Of a stretch of DNA of 64,000 nucleotides, positions 36,647 through 48,505 are shown piece by piece (within the stretch, counting starts at the first letter, position 1; each line of letters starts with the position of its first letter). The translations under genes and the position numbers were made by a program. Source of the DNA: Symbiodinium natans (taxonomy: Eukaryota; Sar; Dinophyceae; Suessiales; Symbiodiniaceae); the NCBI GenBank assembly GCA_905221605.1, contig CAJNDS010002358.1:315797-379796 (forward strand), given 5' to 3'. The notes beneath the pieces are model-generated. The model was not told the origin of the DNA and made no database searches. It saw only the letters and a program-made list of their open reading frames with translations.

Positions 36647-37300
36647 CTCACCGTGAGCGTGCGCAATGTCAAGCAAAACATCCACCCGCTCAAGAGGTCG
36701 ATTACGTTCTTTATTCTTATGCAAGTAGAGACAGATTTCACGAGCACACGTGTACAGAGCAGAGTGTGGACAGGGGATGACGAACAGAGACGACAAGACA
36801 ACAGAAAGAACAAGAGAAAGAGAGAGGAATCGGACACATCAGCTCGGAGTTCGTGTCGCGTCTTACGTCCGTTATCTTCGCGGTGCACTTGACATGTATG
36901 CATTCGGATTCGTGGCTCCTATCAGGTTCGTTCTCATTTCCGGGGCTTGCAAGGCTTGGCTGCATATGACTTGGTGGCGGATCAAGTGGAACAGGATGGA
37001 ACAGGTGGCCTGCCACGAACTTTGGGCAGGCCGTGAGGTGGAGAACCTGACTGGCAGTAGCTCAATCCCACAACAACGGAACGAAAGAATCAATAGAATG
37101 ACTTACAGTGCCACGCGGCGAGAACGAGGAGCTCTGGCAGAAAGGGCGGCAACCTGTCCAACATGTCCAACACGTTCAGGAAACCTTGAATAGGCAATGT
37201 TCAGAGGTGCCTCATCGAACTCGGTAGGTAGCTTCCCTTTTCCTGAAGTCCACATGTGGGCATGCCCCGGCTTGAAACGCAGCTCTTGGCACGAGTTTAC

Positions 37301-37514
37301 TTTTCTGCCTTGCTCACGGTGCCGAGCAAAGTCACGATGCCTTCCACCATGAATTCGACCTGCCCAGGATCCTGACGACCCTGTACAGTACTTGCACCGT
37401 ACGGGTCATGGTGGGCCTCACCCGGAGAGCTGACTGCTGCGAGCATGTCTCGAAATACATTCTGCACAGGTGCACCTGCCAGGCCAAAAGAGGAATCGAC
37501 GTCGCCCCCCATGT
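37301..37514 (-). CDS. exon of an unrecognised gene
   Basis: A minus-strand exon between CCGTTGGAG and AGAAAA|GTAAAC. It encodes GDVDSSFGLAGAPVQNVFRD, MLAAVSSPGEAHHDPYGAST and EFMVEGIVTLLGTVSKAE. The sequence is helical at both ends with a flexible middle. An alternative frame is open across the left half. Confidence 0.5.
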
Positions 37515-37734
37515 CTCCAACGGAATGCTTTCATCAAGCGTTGACCTTCTTCCTCGGGGATGGACTTCCGAGAAATTAGAAGCTCCTGCCAAACAGGTTT
37601 CTGCAGTGATCTTGCGATGGACTGTTCATGTGCATCCGTTTGCATCCATTAGCATTAGCATCTATTTGCGTCCTGCGGGCGCCGGCTGGCCACACTTGGC
37701 AGGATGCTCATATCACCTGCAGGGAAATCTCAAG

Positions 37735-37930
37735 AGGCTAGATGCCCTTGCATTCCATTCGACAATGTGCCTTGGCAAAGCGCAGCATCACGTACATCTT
37801 GCAACAGAAGCCCAACAGCCTCTGCAATGCGACATTTATCCACCCTGGAATGTGCATTTCCATGACAGTGCCCGCAAGCCTGAATACACAAGTGGGCGAA
37901 AGCTTCTTGCTTTGCCCCCGTGAAGTAGCC
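37735..37930 (-). CDS. possible exon, Cys/His-containing
   Basis: A minus-strand frame with TGAKQEAFAHLCIQACGHCH and DKCRIAEAVGLLLQDVRDAA. GNN codons are frequent. CIQACGHCHG has metal-site spacing but no family is evident. A second open minus frame overlaps, so it is uncertain. Confidence 0.35.
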
Positions 37931-38930
37931 ACCATAGGGCAATCCGAACCCATGAGGGTCATAGCCTCATAGTGCCCACGATCTCTCGGTCAAAAAGTCA
38001 AATGAGCGCATAAGAAGAAACGAGGGTCATTGCAACGGCCCGAGTGCACCGAGGGCAAGACCCAAAGCAACAGACACCAACGAGTAGAAAAGCTCTGCTC
38101 GAAAGGGTATTGTCCTATCGGTGCATCCTCGACATTCTGTGACTTGTCTCGCTAATCAAATCTAGTCAAGCTTCAGGGAACCCATCCTGGTAGGGTCAGA
38201 AAGATATGCGAGAGGGCGAGCGTCGGGAATCAGAAGCCTCTGCAAGCTCACAGCTTGTTCAGAAGGCTAGACATGCTATGACATGCTCCATGCGGCCTGG
38301 AAAGCCTTGCGTTGACGGAAGATCCGTCATCACTGTTGCTGTCCTGAAAGCCCGTCATGTCATGCCAGCTGGAGGATTAACCGCTTCACAGACCAGGCAA
38401 GGTCGATCCAAGTGCAGCAGAAGCAGATCATGAGCAGCATACGCAAACAGTCGCAAAACACGGTTGACAAGCCTGGACGACAACTGCAGATGGAGCACCG
38501 GCTGCAAGGAGGGCCAGCAGAAGTTGCAGGCCGACAACCCTCGATTAGGCACAGCCAATGGCTTTGTATGGCATTGTGCGACGTGTTGATACATGTCTCT
38601 ATCAAGATGGCGACTTGCAGGCCTGTTTGCCTGCATGTCGCTGTTCTTGGGCTGGCTTGAGCCTTCTGGTCCAACTCCTTCTTGCCTGACGCATTTGCAA
38701 GCATTCGCAAGCTTGCCTCTGAAGGAAAACCAACGGGCGTACCATATCAAAGCCGGCACCATGCCATCGACCTCCTCCGCCTCATCAGCCTGCCGGTTTG
38801 GTGGCGCACCTCTAAGGGGCTCCGGCAAACAAGCCATCCCGCCTCAGAAGTATCTGGCTCTTCGATTGTGAAGCCATCATGAAACCTGTCTGGAGGAAAT
38901 CTGGTGGGGAGTGCAGCTACGTGCCGTTAC

Positions 38931-40350
38931 CTGAAGATTCCGGTGAATCCAATCAGGCCGATTGCACAGCGCCCGCAGTGCAGAGTCGGCAATGCGCTCT
39001 CCTAGCGGCTTGGTCTCAGATGCAGATACCTGCGCAAAGGCGTTTGTAGGACGAATGGCGACTTTTGACTTAGGAAGGGGCACTGTCCACAAAGTCTCCA
39101 CGAAGGATGCATTGGCTGCTTCGTGAGGCGCCTTCCCATGCGTGAACTGCGCACAAACCTCCACCTCGCACGCCCTCAAACCTGACTACTCCAAGTGGCA
39201 AACGCCGTAAACGCCTTAACATCCTCGGTTGTGTCAGCATTTCCTCAGCGAGCAGTTCCAGCTGCGAGCTCAGGCCGCTGACTCGAACTGCGGGACTGCC
39301 TCCAGCCGCTGGCAGTGCGGCCAGAAGATATGACATGACCTGCAGCTGCTTCTGAATACCTTTTGAGTTTGGGACCCGGTATGTGCTCTCCAAGTAGGCC
39401 AGCTAGGCTCACTGCAAAGAGTGCATTAGCAAGGACCGTCTCAGCTGCTTCATCAAGGTCGTCAGCCTCTTGCAGGAGCGAGGCAGATTTGATGCAGATG
39501 GACTCATTGGATCTGCGGTCCGTGCCTTCTTGGCCAATTCGGTCTCGACTGTCTCAAGGCAACGTACGATCAGAGCGTGAAAGTTCTCGGGACCTACAAC
39601 TCGCCACAGAAGAAAGATAAGGAAATATGAGGAACAGGACGATTCTTGTGCAGAACTATGCTCGTGCTGCGCTGAGTGCTCAGGTCGCCACACCGGCCCA
39701 AACAGGCTACAAGCGACTCTCGCCTCGCTCAGGGTGCTGCAGGGTCAATATGTCACCTGGGATGAGCAGTATCAGCCTGGGATGGTTCTCCAACTCCTCC
39801 TGGCAAAGCGCCAATGCCAAAGAAAGGAGATCACGCCAAGAAGCAAAGAGCAGACACAAATGGGCACGACTGTGCCTCCAAGTTGCTCAAACTTAGTAAC
39901 CGGTCCAAGACCTCTGGTGAGACTCCAGGACCTTGGCATCACCATTCGGGGGCACCACATCAACACAACGCTGGTGGCCCGTCCTAGAAGTTGGGAGGAT
40001 AGCTCCTGAGAGGCACTGGAAGGCCCAGTTCGCGCTCCAGGCACGTCTCACCATCCTCACGTGTCATGCCCTGGTCCTCCAGAACATCACCGGCGGAAGC
40101 TTTGCCACCGATGAACCCCAGAATGCGCCTCACGAATCACACCATCTGCGCGCTCAAGCTACAAGCCAAGCTGTAGCACTGACGCAAACTGACGGGCCTC
40201 ATGGTCACGCTTTGGCCCGAGTTGAACCCATATCAAGTTGTAGCAAAGAAAACACTCTCGTCTGGACTGTTTCAGCAACAACTTTGCAAAGTGCAGCAAC
40301 TAGTGCATGGCGAGTCGGAGTGCTGTCGTGGCTTGGTTCTTTAGAGCTGG
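38931..40350 (-). CDS. unrecognised gene, seven phase-consistent exons
   Basis: The best resolved gene of unknown family. Minus-strand exons: 40228-40350 (HALVAALCKVVAETVQTRVF), 40017-40128 (RILGFIGGKASAGDVLEDQG), 39724-39799 (EELENHPRLILLIPGDILTL), 39517-39593 (ENFHALIVRCLETVETELAK), 39413-39466 (ADDLDEAAETVLANALFA), 39221-39351 (KQLQVMSYLLAALPAAGGS) and 38931-39174 (VETLWTVPLPKSKVAIRPTN), the last ending CTTCAG|GTAACG. From 39799 down every join keeps phase, through introns of 130, 50, 61 and 46 nt; the 50-nt one uses a GC donor. The helical pairs suggest an armadillo/HEAT-like solenoid, which is inference. Joins above 39.8 kb are less sure. Confidence 0.66.
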
Positions 40351-40733
40351 CTGCACTAAAGCGGGGGGGTGGGGCCAGACGGCATAGTCTGTCGGAAAGT
40401 CTGGAACTTGCTAACGCTACTAGTTGATACGGAGCCTTGCATGCAGCGGGATACAGGTAGCTCCATTCAGAACTGAAAAAACCCTCTTGGCTATCCCGAA
40501 CTATCGCGTTTCCACCTGTCTCCGATGGGAAGAACCTTCACGAAACCAGGCCTACTTCAACCATGTTCAACCTCATTCTTGCTCTCACCACCTCTCTATG
40601 GGCTCATGAGATATCATGAGCTTGCAGCTCAGCTCATGTGTTGAGCTCATATACTCAGCGAGCACAGCCATCCAAGCATCTCTGATATCAGCAAGGTCGT
40701 GTCACACTTTTGCGTCATGCGCTGGTCAACTCA

Positions 40734-41168
40734 CTAGTTCCTCACGGGCTTCCTGGCATCAAGCATTACACTGCACTCACATTCCCACTCACCACTGATG
40801 CCACTGATGCCGCAATTGTCGTCATCGCAATGGTGACCTTCCGGCACAGCTCTGGCCAGCTTTAAGCTGTGGTGCTTTTTGCCGGTTGCTCTGGCCTCCT
40901 CTGGAGAGTTGACGGCTAATGCCTTCGGCCACGATGGAAGCAGCAGCCAACCTGCCATCATCAGCTTAAAAATGCCCTTGTGGCAGCTGGGCCCCTTGAG
41001 ACTTGTCTTGGCCTTATGGCCTTTTGAATCGTTTCGGCCCGACCCCTCGTGATTCTCGTCTGTCTCTCCATTCTGAAGTTCGGGGGCTCTTCGGTGCAGG
41101 GCTTGCTGGCATCCCACATCGAAAAACGGGCCAGCAGGACACACAGCCAATTGTAGGATCGGAAGCAC
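40734..41168 (-). CDS. possible ORF or exons, unrecognised
   Basis: A 144-codon minus-strand frame with ELQNGETDENHEGSGRNDSK, KALAVNSPEEARATGKKHHS and PEGHHCDDDNCGISG before TGA at 40734. Long and polar, but no acceptor decides the limits. It may hold exons of the gene below it. Confidence 0.35.
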   Translation of the reverse strand: MLPILQLAVCPAGPFFDVGCQQALHRRAPELQNGETDENHEGSGRNDSKGHKAKTSLKGPSCHKGIFKLMMAGWLLLPSWPKALAVNSPEEARATGKKHHSLKLARAVPEGHHCDDDNCGISGISGEWECECSVMLDARKPVRN

Positions 41169-42114
41169 CTAAGCGAATGAACGTTTAGCGCTGAATGCGT
41201 TTAATGTCGGTGAGATGCACCTTGATGCACATTTGGTGCATGTCCGTAACGCATTCCTGCCCATGAGATGGCTGCCTGCACAGGGCAATATCGGGCAACG
41301 TGCAAAACAAACAGTACAGCTGAGGAAGGGACAACCGAGCAAGACGTCTCAATGCCTGTTCAAAAGCCGAATGAAACTTGGACCGGCAAGGGGGTGCAAA
41401 GATGCATACTTTCATACCATCTCCCAGGAACACAGCTTTTGCGATGGTGAACGGACCTGCCAAAGGGCAATGGCGCAGCTGACGTGCAGGCCGCTGACCA
41501 GCAAGCCATAAACAATACCTTGCGGGACACGTGACACGGGGCCATGTATCGCATGGCATGGTCGTAACCCGAGCCAGCACCTGATGGTCTCCGGCCATGT
41601 CCCAAGAGGAGGCCGATGCCAAGATGTAGTGACAAGTACAGAAACTTGTACCTGGAACAAAAACTGGAACAAAACAGCCAATGGTGCAATGGTGCAAACT
41701 CCCCCCGCATTCGAACAACGGCCCCAAGCTGGTCGGCTTTGCCCAAGCAAGGCCAATAGATCTAGTGTTGGCGTGTTGACCTCGGCTCTCTTCATGCCAT
41801 GCTCCTTTGCCTTCCGTGAGTAATATGCTGACTGCTGCCGTGGTATGCTACGGCGCTCAGCCGAAGGAACATGAAGTGAAAGCTCACTTAGTCACTTATC
41901 AGAAAATGCTGATCACATTTCAAGGCAGAAGGCATTGTCTCAGACCAACAGCACTGGTCCAACACCATGGCCCCCCGCACTTCCCTGCCCACGGCGATGC
42001 TGCATGGGAGGAGGCCGAGATGCAAGGCTGGCAAGGGGAGCATTGAAGCTGTGAATGGCACAATACTTCGCAGCAAAAAACAACGCTGCGGGGAGGCGAC
42101 AGCTTTGGGGTAAG

Positions 42115-42629
42115 CTGAGCTGCAGAGACATGCAGAGGCGGAAGGAGACGAGGTGGCACAACAATATCTGCAAGGGCAGCTCTCCAGGGCTAAGCTGCAC
42201 AAAGACCGGGACGAAGAAGCAACAAGGAAACGGGGCAAACCGGCCAGCACCCGGGAAACTGAAGGGGTTTGAAGCGCAGAATTCGCCACAGAAAGTTTCA
42301 CAACCCCTTGAAGTCGCATGGTAGCATTCTGCAGAACACAGCGTAGCGGCTTAGCATTCCTGACTTTGCTTTGGGAAATTTCAAAGATCTGCACACCTTT
42401 TCTAGGCATTACTTCGATCATGCACTGCCAGTTTCCGTGGTGGCGTTCGTCACTGCGGCTCCATGCCGAAGAGGTCTACCCGCCTGCCCGCCTAGTGCCT
42501 GCAAGATGCCCTGTCATGTCAAGTTCCCTGAGCGATAGGATCCTGCTGTTGATCGTGTCTTTCGTTGAGGCTGTAGAGGGCTCTACAACAATAGCAGAAC
42601 TTGTCCATCTGCACGTTTGCAGGCACTAA
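42115..42629 (+). CDS. unrecognised plus-strand gene, two exons
   Basis: The first exon (42115-42269) is not obvious as an ORF but has very strong coding composition: RHAEAEGDEVAQQYLQGQLS, RAKLHKDRDEEATRKRGK. It ends GAAGGG|GTTTGA. The second (about 42420-42629) carries SSSLSDRILLLIVSFVEAVE and TIAELVHLHVCRH before TAA. Acidic exon-like sequence at 42000-42046 (DAAWEEAEMQGW) may be an earlier exon. The 177-codon minus frame over this stretch is antisense. Confidence 0.45.
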
Positions 42630-42899
42630 CCGGCACTTGCCATGGTTCTGAAAACCTTTGCTTTAGCTGCACCAGAAAAGTATGAGCTCATTCTGATGTG
42701 GAGTTGGATCGTAAGTCAGCATGCAGCATATAGCTCACAAGTGATTCGGCAGCTACGATGCCGTTGCACAATCTGGGGCAAGACCTGACAAAAACAAGGT
42801 TCGAGATTGCCACAAGTAGTGCATGGTGAATTTGAGCAACAGATGAGATGTTGGTAGAAAGTATTGCTGTTGGCTGTTGAAGTTCTGCTCGCGATCAAA

Positions 42900-43216
42900 G
42901 ACACGTAACAACGACTTGGTGCAGACGTGATGCAGCTCCAGCCATGAAGAGGGCTCCCTTCATCAAGGCCATCTCAACAACAAGAATGACCTTGGCGTCA
43001 GTAAGCCGTGCGAGAGCAATGGCCACGCAGAGCCCTCAGACATCTGCCAAAGCAGAGCTGATAGTCGCAGAGAGCACTTCGGGAGCAAACGTCTCCTGTC
43101 CATCTCACCCCCTTATCATGCTGCATGCTGCAGCGCACAGTCTGCACAGTCCTGGATGCCCCGCACGACGCCATACAGCACCACCTCAGATCGCTGCCCT
43201 TCTCCAGACACGTAAG
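42900..43216 (-). CDS. unrecognised gene fragment with a stop or frame break
   Basis: Exon 43125-43216 follows GCTTAACGAG and reads SGEGQRSEVVLYGVVRGIQD then CADCALQH, ending CAT|GCAGCA. Below it, VLSATISSALADV is followed in the same frame by TGA and then by GLCVAIALARLTDAKVILVV, EMALMKGALFMAGAASRLHQ. Both sides of the TGA are clearly coding. No intron fits in the few bases around it, so this is an in-frame stop, a miscalled base, or a very short exon. Confidence 0.42.
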
Positions 43217-43971
43217 CTCGTTAAGCACCGACTAAGGCCACCCACATAAGTGACAAAACCCATGGTCGGAATGTACAAGTCAGGCTCCTGCAAAGCTTGA
43301 ACAAGTGTTGCTTGCCCTCGCGTATGCCCCTGGAAAACCCTGAGGACCTATGCTTGGCAGAAGCTCCCGACTAGCCCCCCCCAACCCACCCCACTGCACC
43401 ATCACCGCAGTCAAGCCCGGTGTGTCACCACGGGCGCAGGGAGGATCGTATCTGCGGACCTTGATGCCGACATGCCGAATATGCCGACACGCTGTGGGCA
43501 CCGAGCAATGTCTCGGGGTATCGGGGTTCGGTGTACGGGCGCAGGTCTGTTCTGCGACCACAGCCTGCGAAAGCCAAGGCTGTACGGTCCGGAGCCGATG
43601 CGGCGAAACCATCCTCGGTTTCCCTCAATATACCTAAACCTGAATGCCTTCCCTGCTGTGTTAACCCAACAAATACTGAAAGTCCCGAGCAATGACAAAC
43701 AGCAGGGTCTAAAACATCCAAATGCATGTCTGCGAGCCCGGACACGAAGTTTCAACTGCTGTAGACAATGTCCGGCATTAATCACAGACCACACCAAAGG
43801 GCATTGAGGGCCAAACCCTAGAAGCCACAATCCTCATTCGCCAACGTGTCCCCGCCCAACAAAACACGAGTATCCAAAGCTGTCCTTTCAGTCCCAACAT
43901 GATGCTGTTTGCAGAACATGCACAAGCAAAAAACTGCGGCATGGACGTTGCAAGAGCAGGCCCGTGAACAC

Positions 43972-44657
43972 TTGCGGGCAGGAAATCTCCTCGATGTCAA
44001 CTTCAAGGCCATCGATGATTCGAACCGTCCAATCCTCTCAAGTGCACCACAGAGAACTGGGCCATTCTTGCCGCGGCAGATGCTGCAAGCATGACCCTCT
44101 CGGACGGGAAGCTCCTTGTGATTGCCCAGCTCGCCGTCTGTGGACTTCTTCTTTGTGCTGCAGCAGGGGGCATCTATATATATATACTCGGAAAGCACAC
44201 CGCGAACTTTAAAAGCTGCCGTCGCTGGTTCATTTGATTCCTTGATTTCGCGCATGCTTGTGAGAGACAAGCGGGCATTAACAGCTCTGAGAAGCCATGG
44301 TGTTCCGTGAAAGGCAGTTGCATATCAGCAAGGCGGCTTGACTGCATGCCTGTGCTTTTTCAGGACATTCATTCATGATCATTCATTCGTTTGGGCGTTG
44401 CCGGAACGCCCAGCTGAAGATTGCTAATTGGTCAGACTCAGAGCAGCGGCTTCTCCATGCCTGCACAAGCTGCACAGATAGGTTGGGCCACTACAACCGG
44501 GTGGAAGAACTCAAATAAATCTGTTAAAGGTCCAAAACAAAAACGCTCAAAAGCTGCAAGCTGAGCCTCGGTTTGGCGACGCCGCCTGCAGGTGCACCAA
44601 GAACAAAACTGCAAAAACTGCTCGGCTGTCCCACGAAACCATTCGTGCGTCATGGCT
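43972..44657 (-). CDS. two exons, unrecognised
   Basis: Exon 44438-44657 follows a TGTTTCATGTTTGCCAG acceptor, reads MTHEWFRGTAEQFLQFCSWC, RRRQTEAQLAAFERFCFGPL and FFHPVVVAQPICAACAG, and closes with TGA at 44438. Exon 43972-44034 is 21 codons, WTVRIIDGLEVDIEEISCPQ, between a GAGAG|G acceptor and a GTGTTC donor. They may be two genes, since the first seems to have its own stop. Confidence 0.48.
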
Positions 44658-44779
44658 CTGGCAAACATGAAACAGGGGAGTCGGCACTTGAAACAAAGCA
44701 AAGCTGGCCTGGCCAGGAGACCATGTGGCCTCTCCTTCGGTTCTGGAGCAGACAGAATGGAGACACGGGAACTAGCAGG

Positions 44780-44840
44780 GCATCGCGCAGAGCAACGTGC
44801 AGAGCATCGTGCAGAGCAACGTGCAGAGCAAGATGCAGGC
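44780..44840. repeat. 12-bp repeat, GAGCAWCGTGCA units
   Basis: Five tandem copies of CATCGTGCAGAG / CAACGTGCAGAG. Confidence 0.85.
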
Positions 44841-45179
44841 CTGCACCACAGGCGCAGCACCGGCCTGAGCAGGGCTTCAGCTACGGCGAAGTGCTACAAG
44901 TACCATGTGAGCTTGTCTCCATGATGAGTTTTTTTCCATACCCATGCTACTTTGAGACTGTAGAGGTGAAGCTAGAATGACTAGGATCCCCTGCTGAGAG
45001 CGCCATCCTGGCTGACCCCTTAACGATCCCCTGTCTTTGGTGTCAACCCAGAGTTCTGCCTGGGTGCTCTAATCGGACCCTCTTTTGGCAAAGAGTCGAC
45101 TCCTGCCAGCCAGAAAACCTAGAGCACCGGCATCGGACATTTCATGTCGACTCCTCTCAAACAGCGGACCTGCCATTCA

Positions 45180-46145
45180 AACGCAACATAGAAGAGCTAC
45201 TGGAACTACGTGGTGGCAGTGACAATGTCCAGGGCAGCGGCACGAAAGAAACGTCGTCCACAACAGCATTGTCACCAACACCCCTCGAACCTCAACGAAC
45301 GAGACACCACGCAGCTCTGCAACATGTATCAACATGTACTCTTCAAAAACCTTCAGTAGAAGTGGACGGGCTGGCTTGCTTTGTTCCGCTTGGCTTTCAG
45401 AGGTGGGCACATTTGAACCCAAGCTAGCCAAAACTACCTCGTTTCCAGGGGGCAATGCAGGTTCTCCCACCTGCTAATTGGCATGAAGCCGTCTTATGCG
45501 ATTGCAGTTCTTCCATGTCCCTATGGAGGGCGAAAGACCAACAGCTCGCCAAAGAAACGCTGCTGCGGTGAGGAACCAGGGAACCGGCGCATGCAAGGAA
45601 GGGTTGGCTCACCTAGCAGGCGGAGCTACAAGGCGAGCAAGGGGAGCAAGGCGAGTAAGGATGCCCAAATGAATCCCAACTGGACTGCGTCCGACCTGTG
45701 CACTACAGGCCGAGTGTTCCAAGTGCTTCTCGCAAAGCCTTGGGCGACCCAACCATCTCCAAGCACCCACACGATTCTACAGGCAGGCAAGCTGGGGGAG
45801 CTGGCCAGCCCATGGCAAGAAGACTTGTCAACCAAAGCAACGGCCTTCAGTTCATGTTTCATTCTCAGTCGGTTCAGGAGATTATGTGACAAGCCATGTT
45901 GCCACAAGCATCTGGGATGCAGACATTACAGCTCCGCGAGTACCAGCAACAGCAAAGGCGAATGCCACGGAGAGAAACTGGAAAGCTTCAGCGAAAGCTT
46001 CAGCTGCTCAGGGCCACATCGAGAGCCAGACAAGATGCGGTGCCATGCGGTGCTAGGCTTTGCTAGGCGGTGCTAGGCCTCTGGCCAAGCTTGCCTCATG
46101 CAACTCATCGCCAAGGTACAGCTTCTCAGCCTCCTCCGCCTTCAT
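45180..46145 (-). CDS. unrecognised gene, three exon blocks
   Basis: Exon 46095-46145 (MKAEEAEKLYLGDELHE, 17 codons) lies between CGGCTTCCCCAG and GAG|GCAAGC, a GC donor. Exon 45696-45863 reads ELKAVALVDKSSCHGLASSP and IVWVLGDGWVAQGFARSTWN. Block 45200-45466 reads EPALPPGNEVVLASLGSNVP and VFEEYMLIHVAELRGVSF, then after a G4 run near 45285 continues in another frame as GVGDNAVVDDVSFVPLPW. One more G would restore one frame. The plus-strand 197-codon frame at 45483-46076 is antisense to these exons. No family recognised. Confidence 0.48.
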
Positions 46146-47461
46146 CTGGGGAAGCCGTCGACAGCCCACAGCATTGCTGAAACTCAGAAGCCGGCCGCTG
46201 GGAACGGGCAAAGCCGCTGCACCTGTCTTTCGCAGCACAAAGCATGCACCAAGCACGCACGGCACGCGCTGCCTACACGCCCACACTGGGTCTGGCACCA
46301 AGTAGTCACACAGAAGCCAGACAAGTGTACCTGGATGTGACATCATGTGACATTCTTCCAGCAGACCATGCCTCCATATGCCTCATATGTCAGCACAGGC
46401 ACACGCAAGAACCAGCATTCGGTCTGAGACTGCTGTCAGCTCCACTTCCTAAGCCACTCAGCCTCTCCACGGCATAACGGATGCAAAGCCAACAGAGGCC
46501 CGTCAAAAGGCCGCCACAGCGGTGTGGAGAAATGCCAGGTCGGCCTACCAACGCAACGATGCGCATCTACGGATTGGCCCGCTGTAGCCACTGTGGCCCG
46601 TCCTCCCCAAGTTCACCTGCCATGGTTTCAACGACTCGGCATTTCTCGTCCCATACTCTGGACACGCATGAGTACCACTACTGCAGCGAGTGACAGTATC
46701 AAGATGCTGGCTTGTGTGTGGTTGTTCGCTGTTCAACTTGTTGGTGCACATGGGTCTGAAGTCAGACATCGAGCCAGGGCAACATGCACAACTTCCAAAA
46801 ACCTTCTCAAGTAGCAAGCTGCTGCAACGCACGCGCGAACACCTTTTGCCAAGTCAGCAATCGACGAAAACCACGAATCTCAAGTGTGTCCCAGCCTGCA
46901 AGGCGCTGTGGGATTCTCTCGGGGGCATCTCTGCAGGATAGTCGGGGGTGGGCACTCCAGCAATGTTCCGCGGAGAATCTCTCTGGTGGTGACGCTGGGC
47001 ACTGCAGGCATACTCCGGGACGAAGAATGTCGAAGAGAATCCTAGTGACACCCGCACCAGATATCCCACCCCGAACAACACCCTATCTCACAGAGAATCC
47101 CCTCGAGCGCAAGTCGTTACAACTAGTTTACGAGTGGGCGGACTCGAAACAATTTTGGGGTTTTTGGGTTTGCGTCTGCGGCTTTCCTGTTTAGGAGTTG
47201 TTTGAACCACTTCGGGGTTCCCTCGGCATGGGTTTGGGGTTTTACGATGTTCGGGTGCAGTGTTGCGAGGTTTGGCACTGCGAGGCTTTAAGATGTACTT
47301 GAGAGCAGGGGGAACGAAAGCCAGGGCCCCGAAGGTGGCATGGCAATTGCTGCGCGGCAGGCAGGGCTTACGTGCAGTTGCCGCAGCAAAGGATTCGAAC
47401 TTCAGGGGAGTCGCAAGCCGTAACTTGGATGGCCTGGCAGAATTTTGCTTGGGCATTGGGT

Positions 47462-48112
47462 TTACACTTTTCGCGCAGAATGTGGACATAAGATGCAGAT
47501 CTGTGTATCTGTCCCGTCTGTCCCCATTGACCCACATACCGTCCGTAAGCACATCCAATCGCCAAAGCTAGCGCGCAGCATGGTCCCCCTGTGCCGTACC
47601 ATTTCGTAGCGTCCGTCACCAAAGATTGCGTCGTTCTCGCTCGCATGGCCCCCCAGACCCGTGCCATCTGTGGCACCGCCAAAGGTCCTGCGCTCCGCAA
47701 CGAAAGCCCAAGACGCGAGGGCTTCTGAGAGAAAGCAACGACCTGTACAACTAGGCCCCTGTGTCCAGAAATTCCTCAGGCGGATCAGCATGATCCACCT
47801 GTTCAAAGGCTCCCAAGGTCGCATGCACCAGGCCAGCTCTTTTTTGCTCTTGAACCGTGCGAATTCCGTTACAACCCCAGGGCCGGCCCCGAGCCCGGCC
47901 GCAAAGGAGGACGCACAGGGACCGCTCACCATAGGTCTTGCTGGACCAAGGGCGTAAACATGCGGAAACCGAACCAAGCCACACAGGATTCGCCTCCTCA
48001 ATGGATGCATGAAACATGGAGAGCGGTGCTTGATAAGGCAATATGCACTTTGAAGTGAGTCGACCGAGCATTCAGTATAGATTGTGACTGGTAAGAAGAG
48101 CCCGTCTAGCAA
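47462..48112 (-). CDS. 216-codon open frame, unrecognised
   Basis: Outside repeat DNA this is among the longest open frames in the window. The C-terminal half has coding composition (GGATDGTGLGGHASENDAIF, GDGRYEMVRHRGTMLRASFG). The N-terminal half is weaker and could be intronic. Gly/Asp-rich. A plus-strand frame at 47260-47571 (FRGVASRNLDGLAEFCLGIG) is also codon-like and overlaps the last 110 bases, so at least one call is wrong near 47.5 kb. Confidence 0.4.
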   Translation of the reverse strand: MLDGLFLPVTIYTECSVDSLQSAYCLIKHRSPCFMHPLRRRILCGLVRFPHVYALGPARPMVSGPCASSFAAGLGAGPGVVTEFARFKSKKELAWCMRPWEPLNRWIMLIRLRNFWTQGPSCTGRCFLSEALASWAFVAERRTFGGATDGTGLGGHASENDAIFGDGRYEMVRHRGTMLRASFGDWMCLRTVCGSMGTDGTDTQICILCPHSARKV

Positions 48113-48305
48113 GGATTCTAAAGATTGAACCCTGAGGTACGCAGAAGGCCGACCACTCCATGCTATACATCATTGTTTAAATAAAGTTCCTGCCATGTTG
48201 TGCAGTGCTGAAACACACAGCTCGAGACAATGATGGGAAAAGATCATGGGCATAAACAACGTAGGGAGTTGTTCTGGGGAAGAAAACAGACTGGGGAGAG
48301 AACAA

Positions 48306-48372
48306 GAGAAAAAGAGCGAGAGAGAGAGAGAGAGCGAGAGAGAGATGGAGCGAGGGCGAGGGCGAGAGAGCA
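48306..48372. repeat. (GA)n microsatellite
   Basis: GAGAGC/GAGAGA tract, giving an Arg-Glu alternating frame on plus. Confidence 0.92.
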
Positions 48373-48505
48373 TCGTCACAAGCAACGGACCCATGATACT
48401 GGGGGGTGTCCGAGCCTGATCAGGTCTGGTCCTTGCCTTGACTGGGCAAAGCGTGCTTCTCCGATGCCTTCATGGGGATCCCTAGCTGCTAGCTGCTCCT
48501 GGCTC

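Noticed and set aside
45483-46076. 197-codon plus-strand frame
   Set aside because: The minus strand over the same bases has splice-bounded exons with stronger coding character.
47385-47410. T-arm-like GTTCGAATCC on the minus strand
   Set aside because: No matching acceptor, D or anticodon stems; it lies in codon-like sequence.
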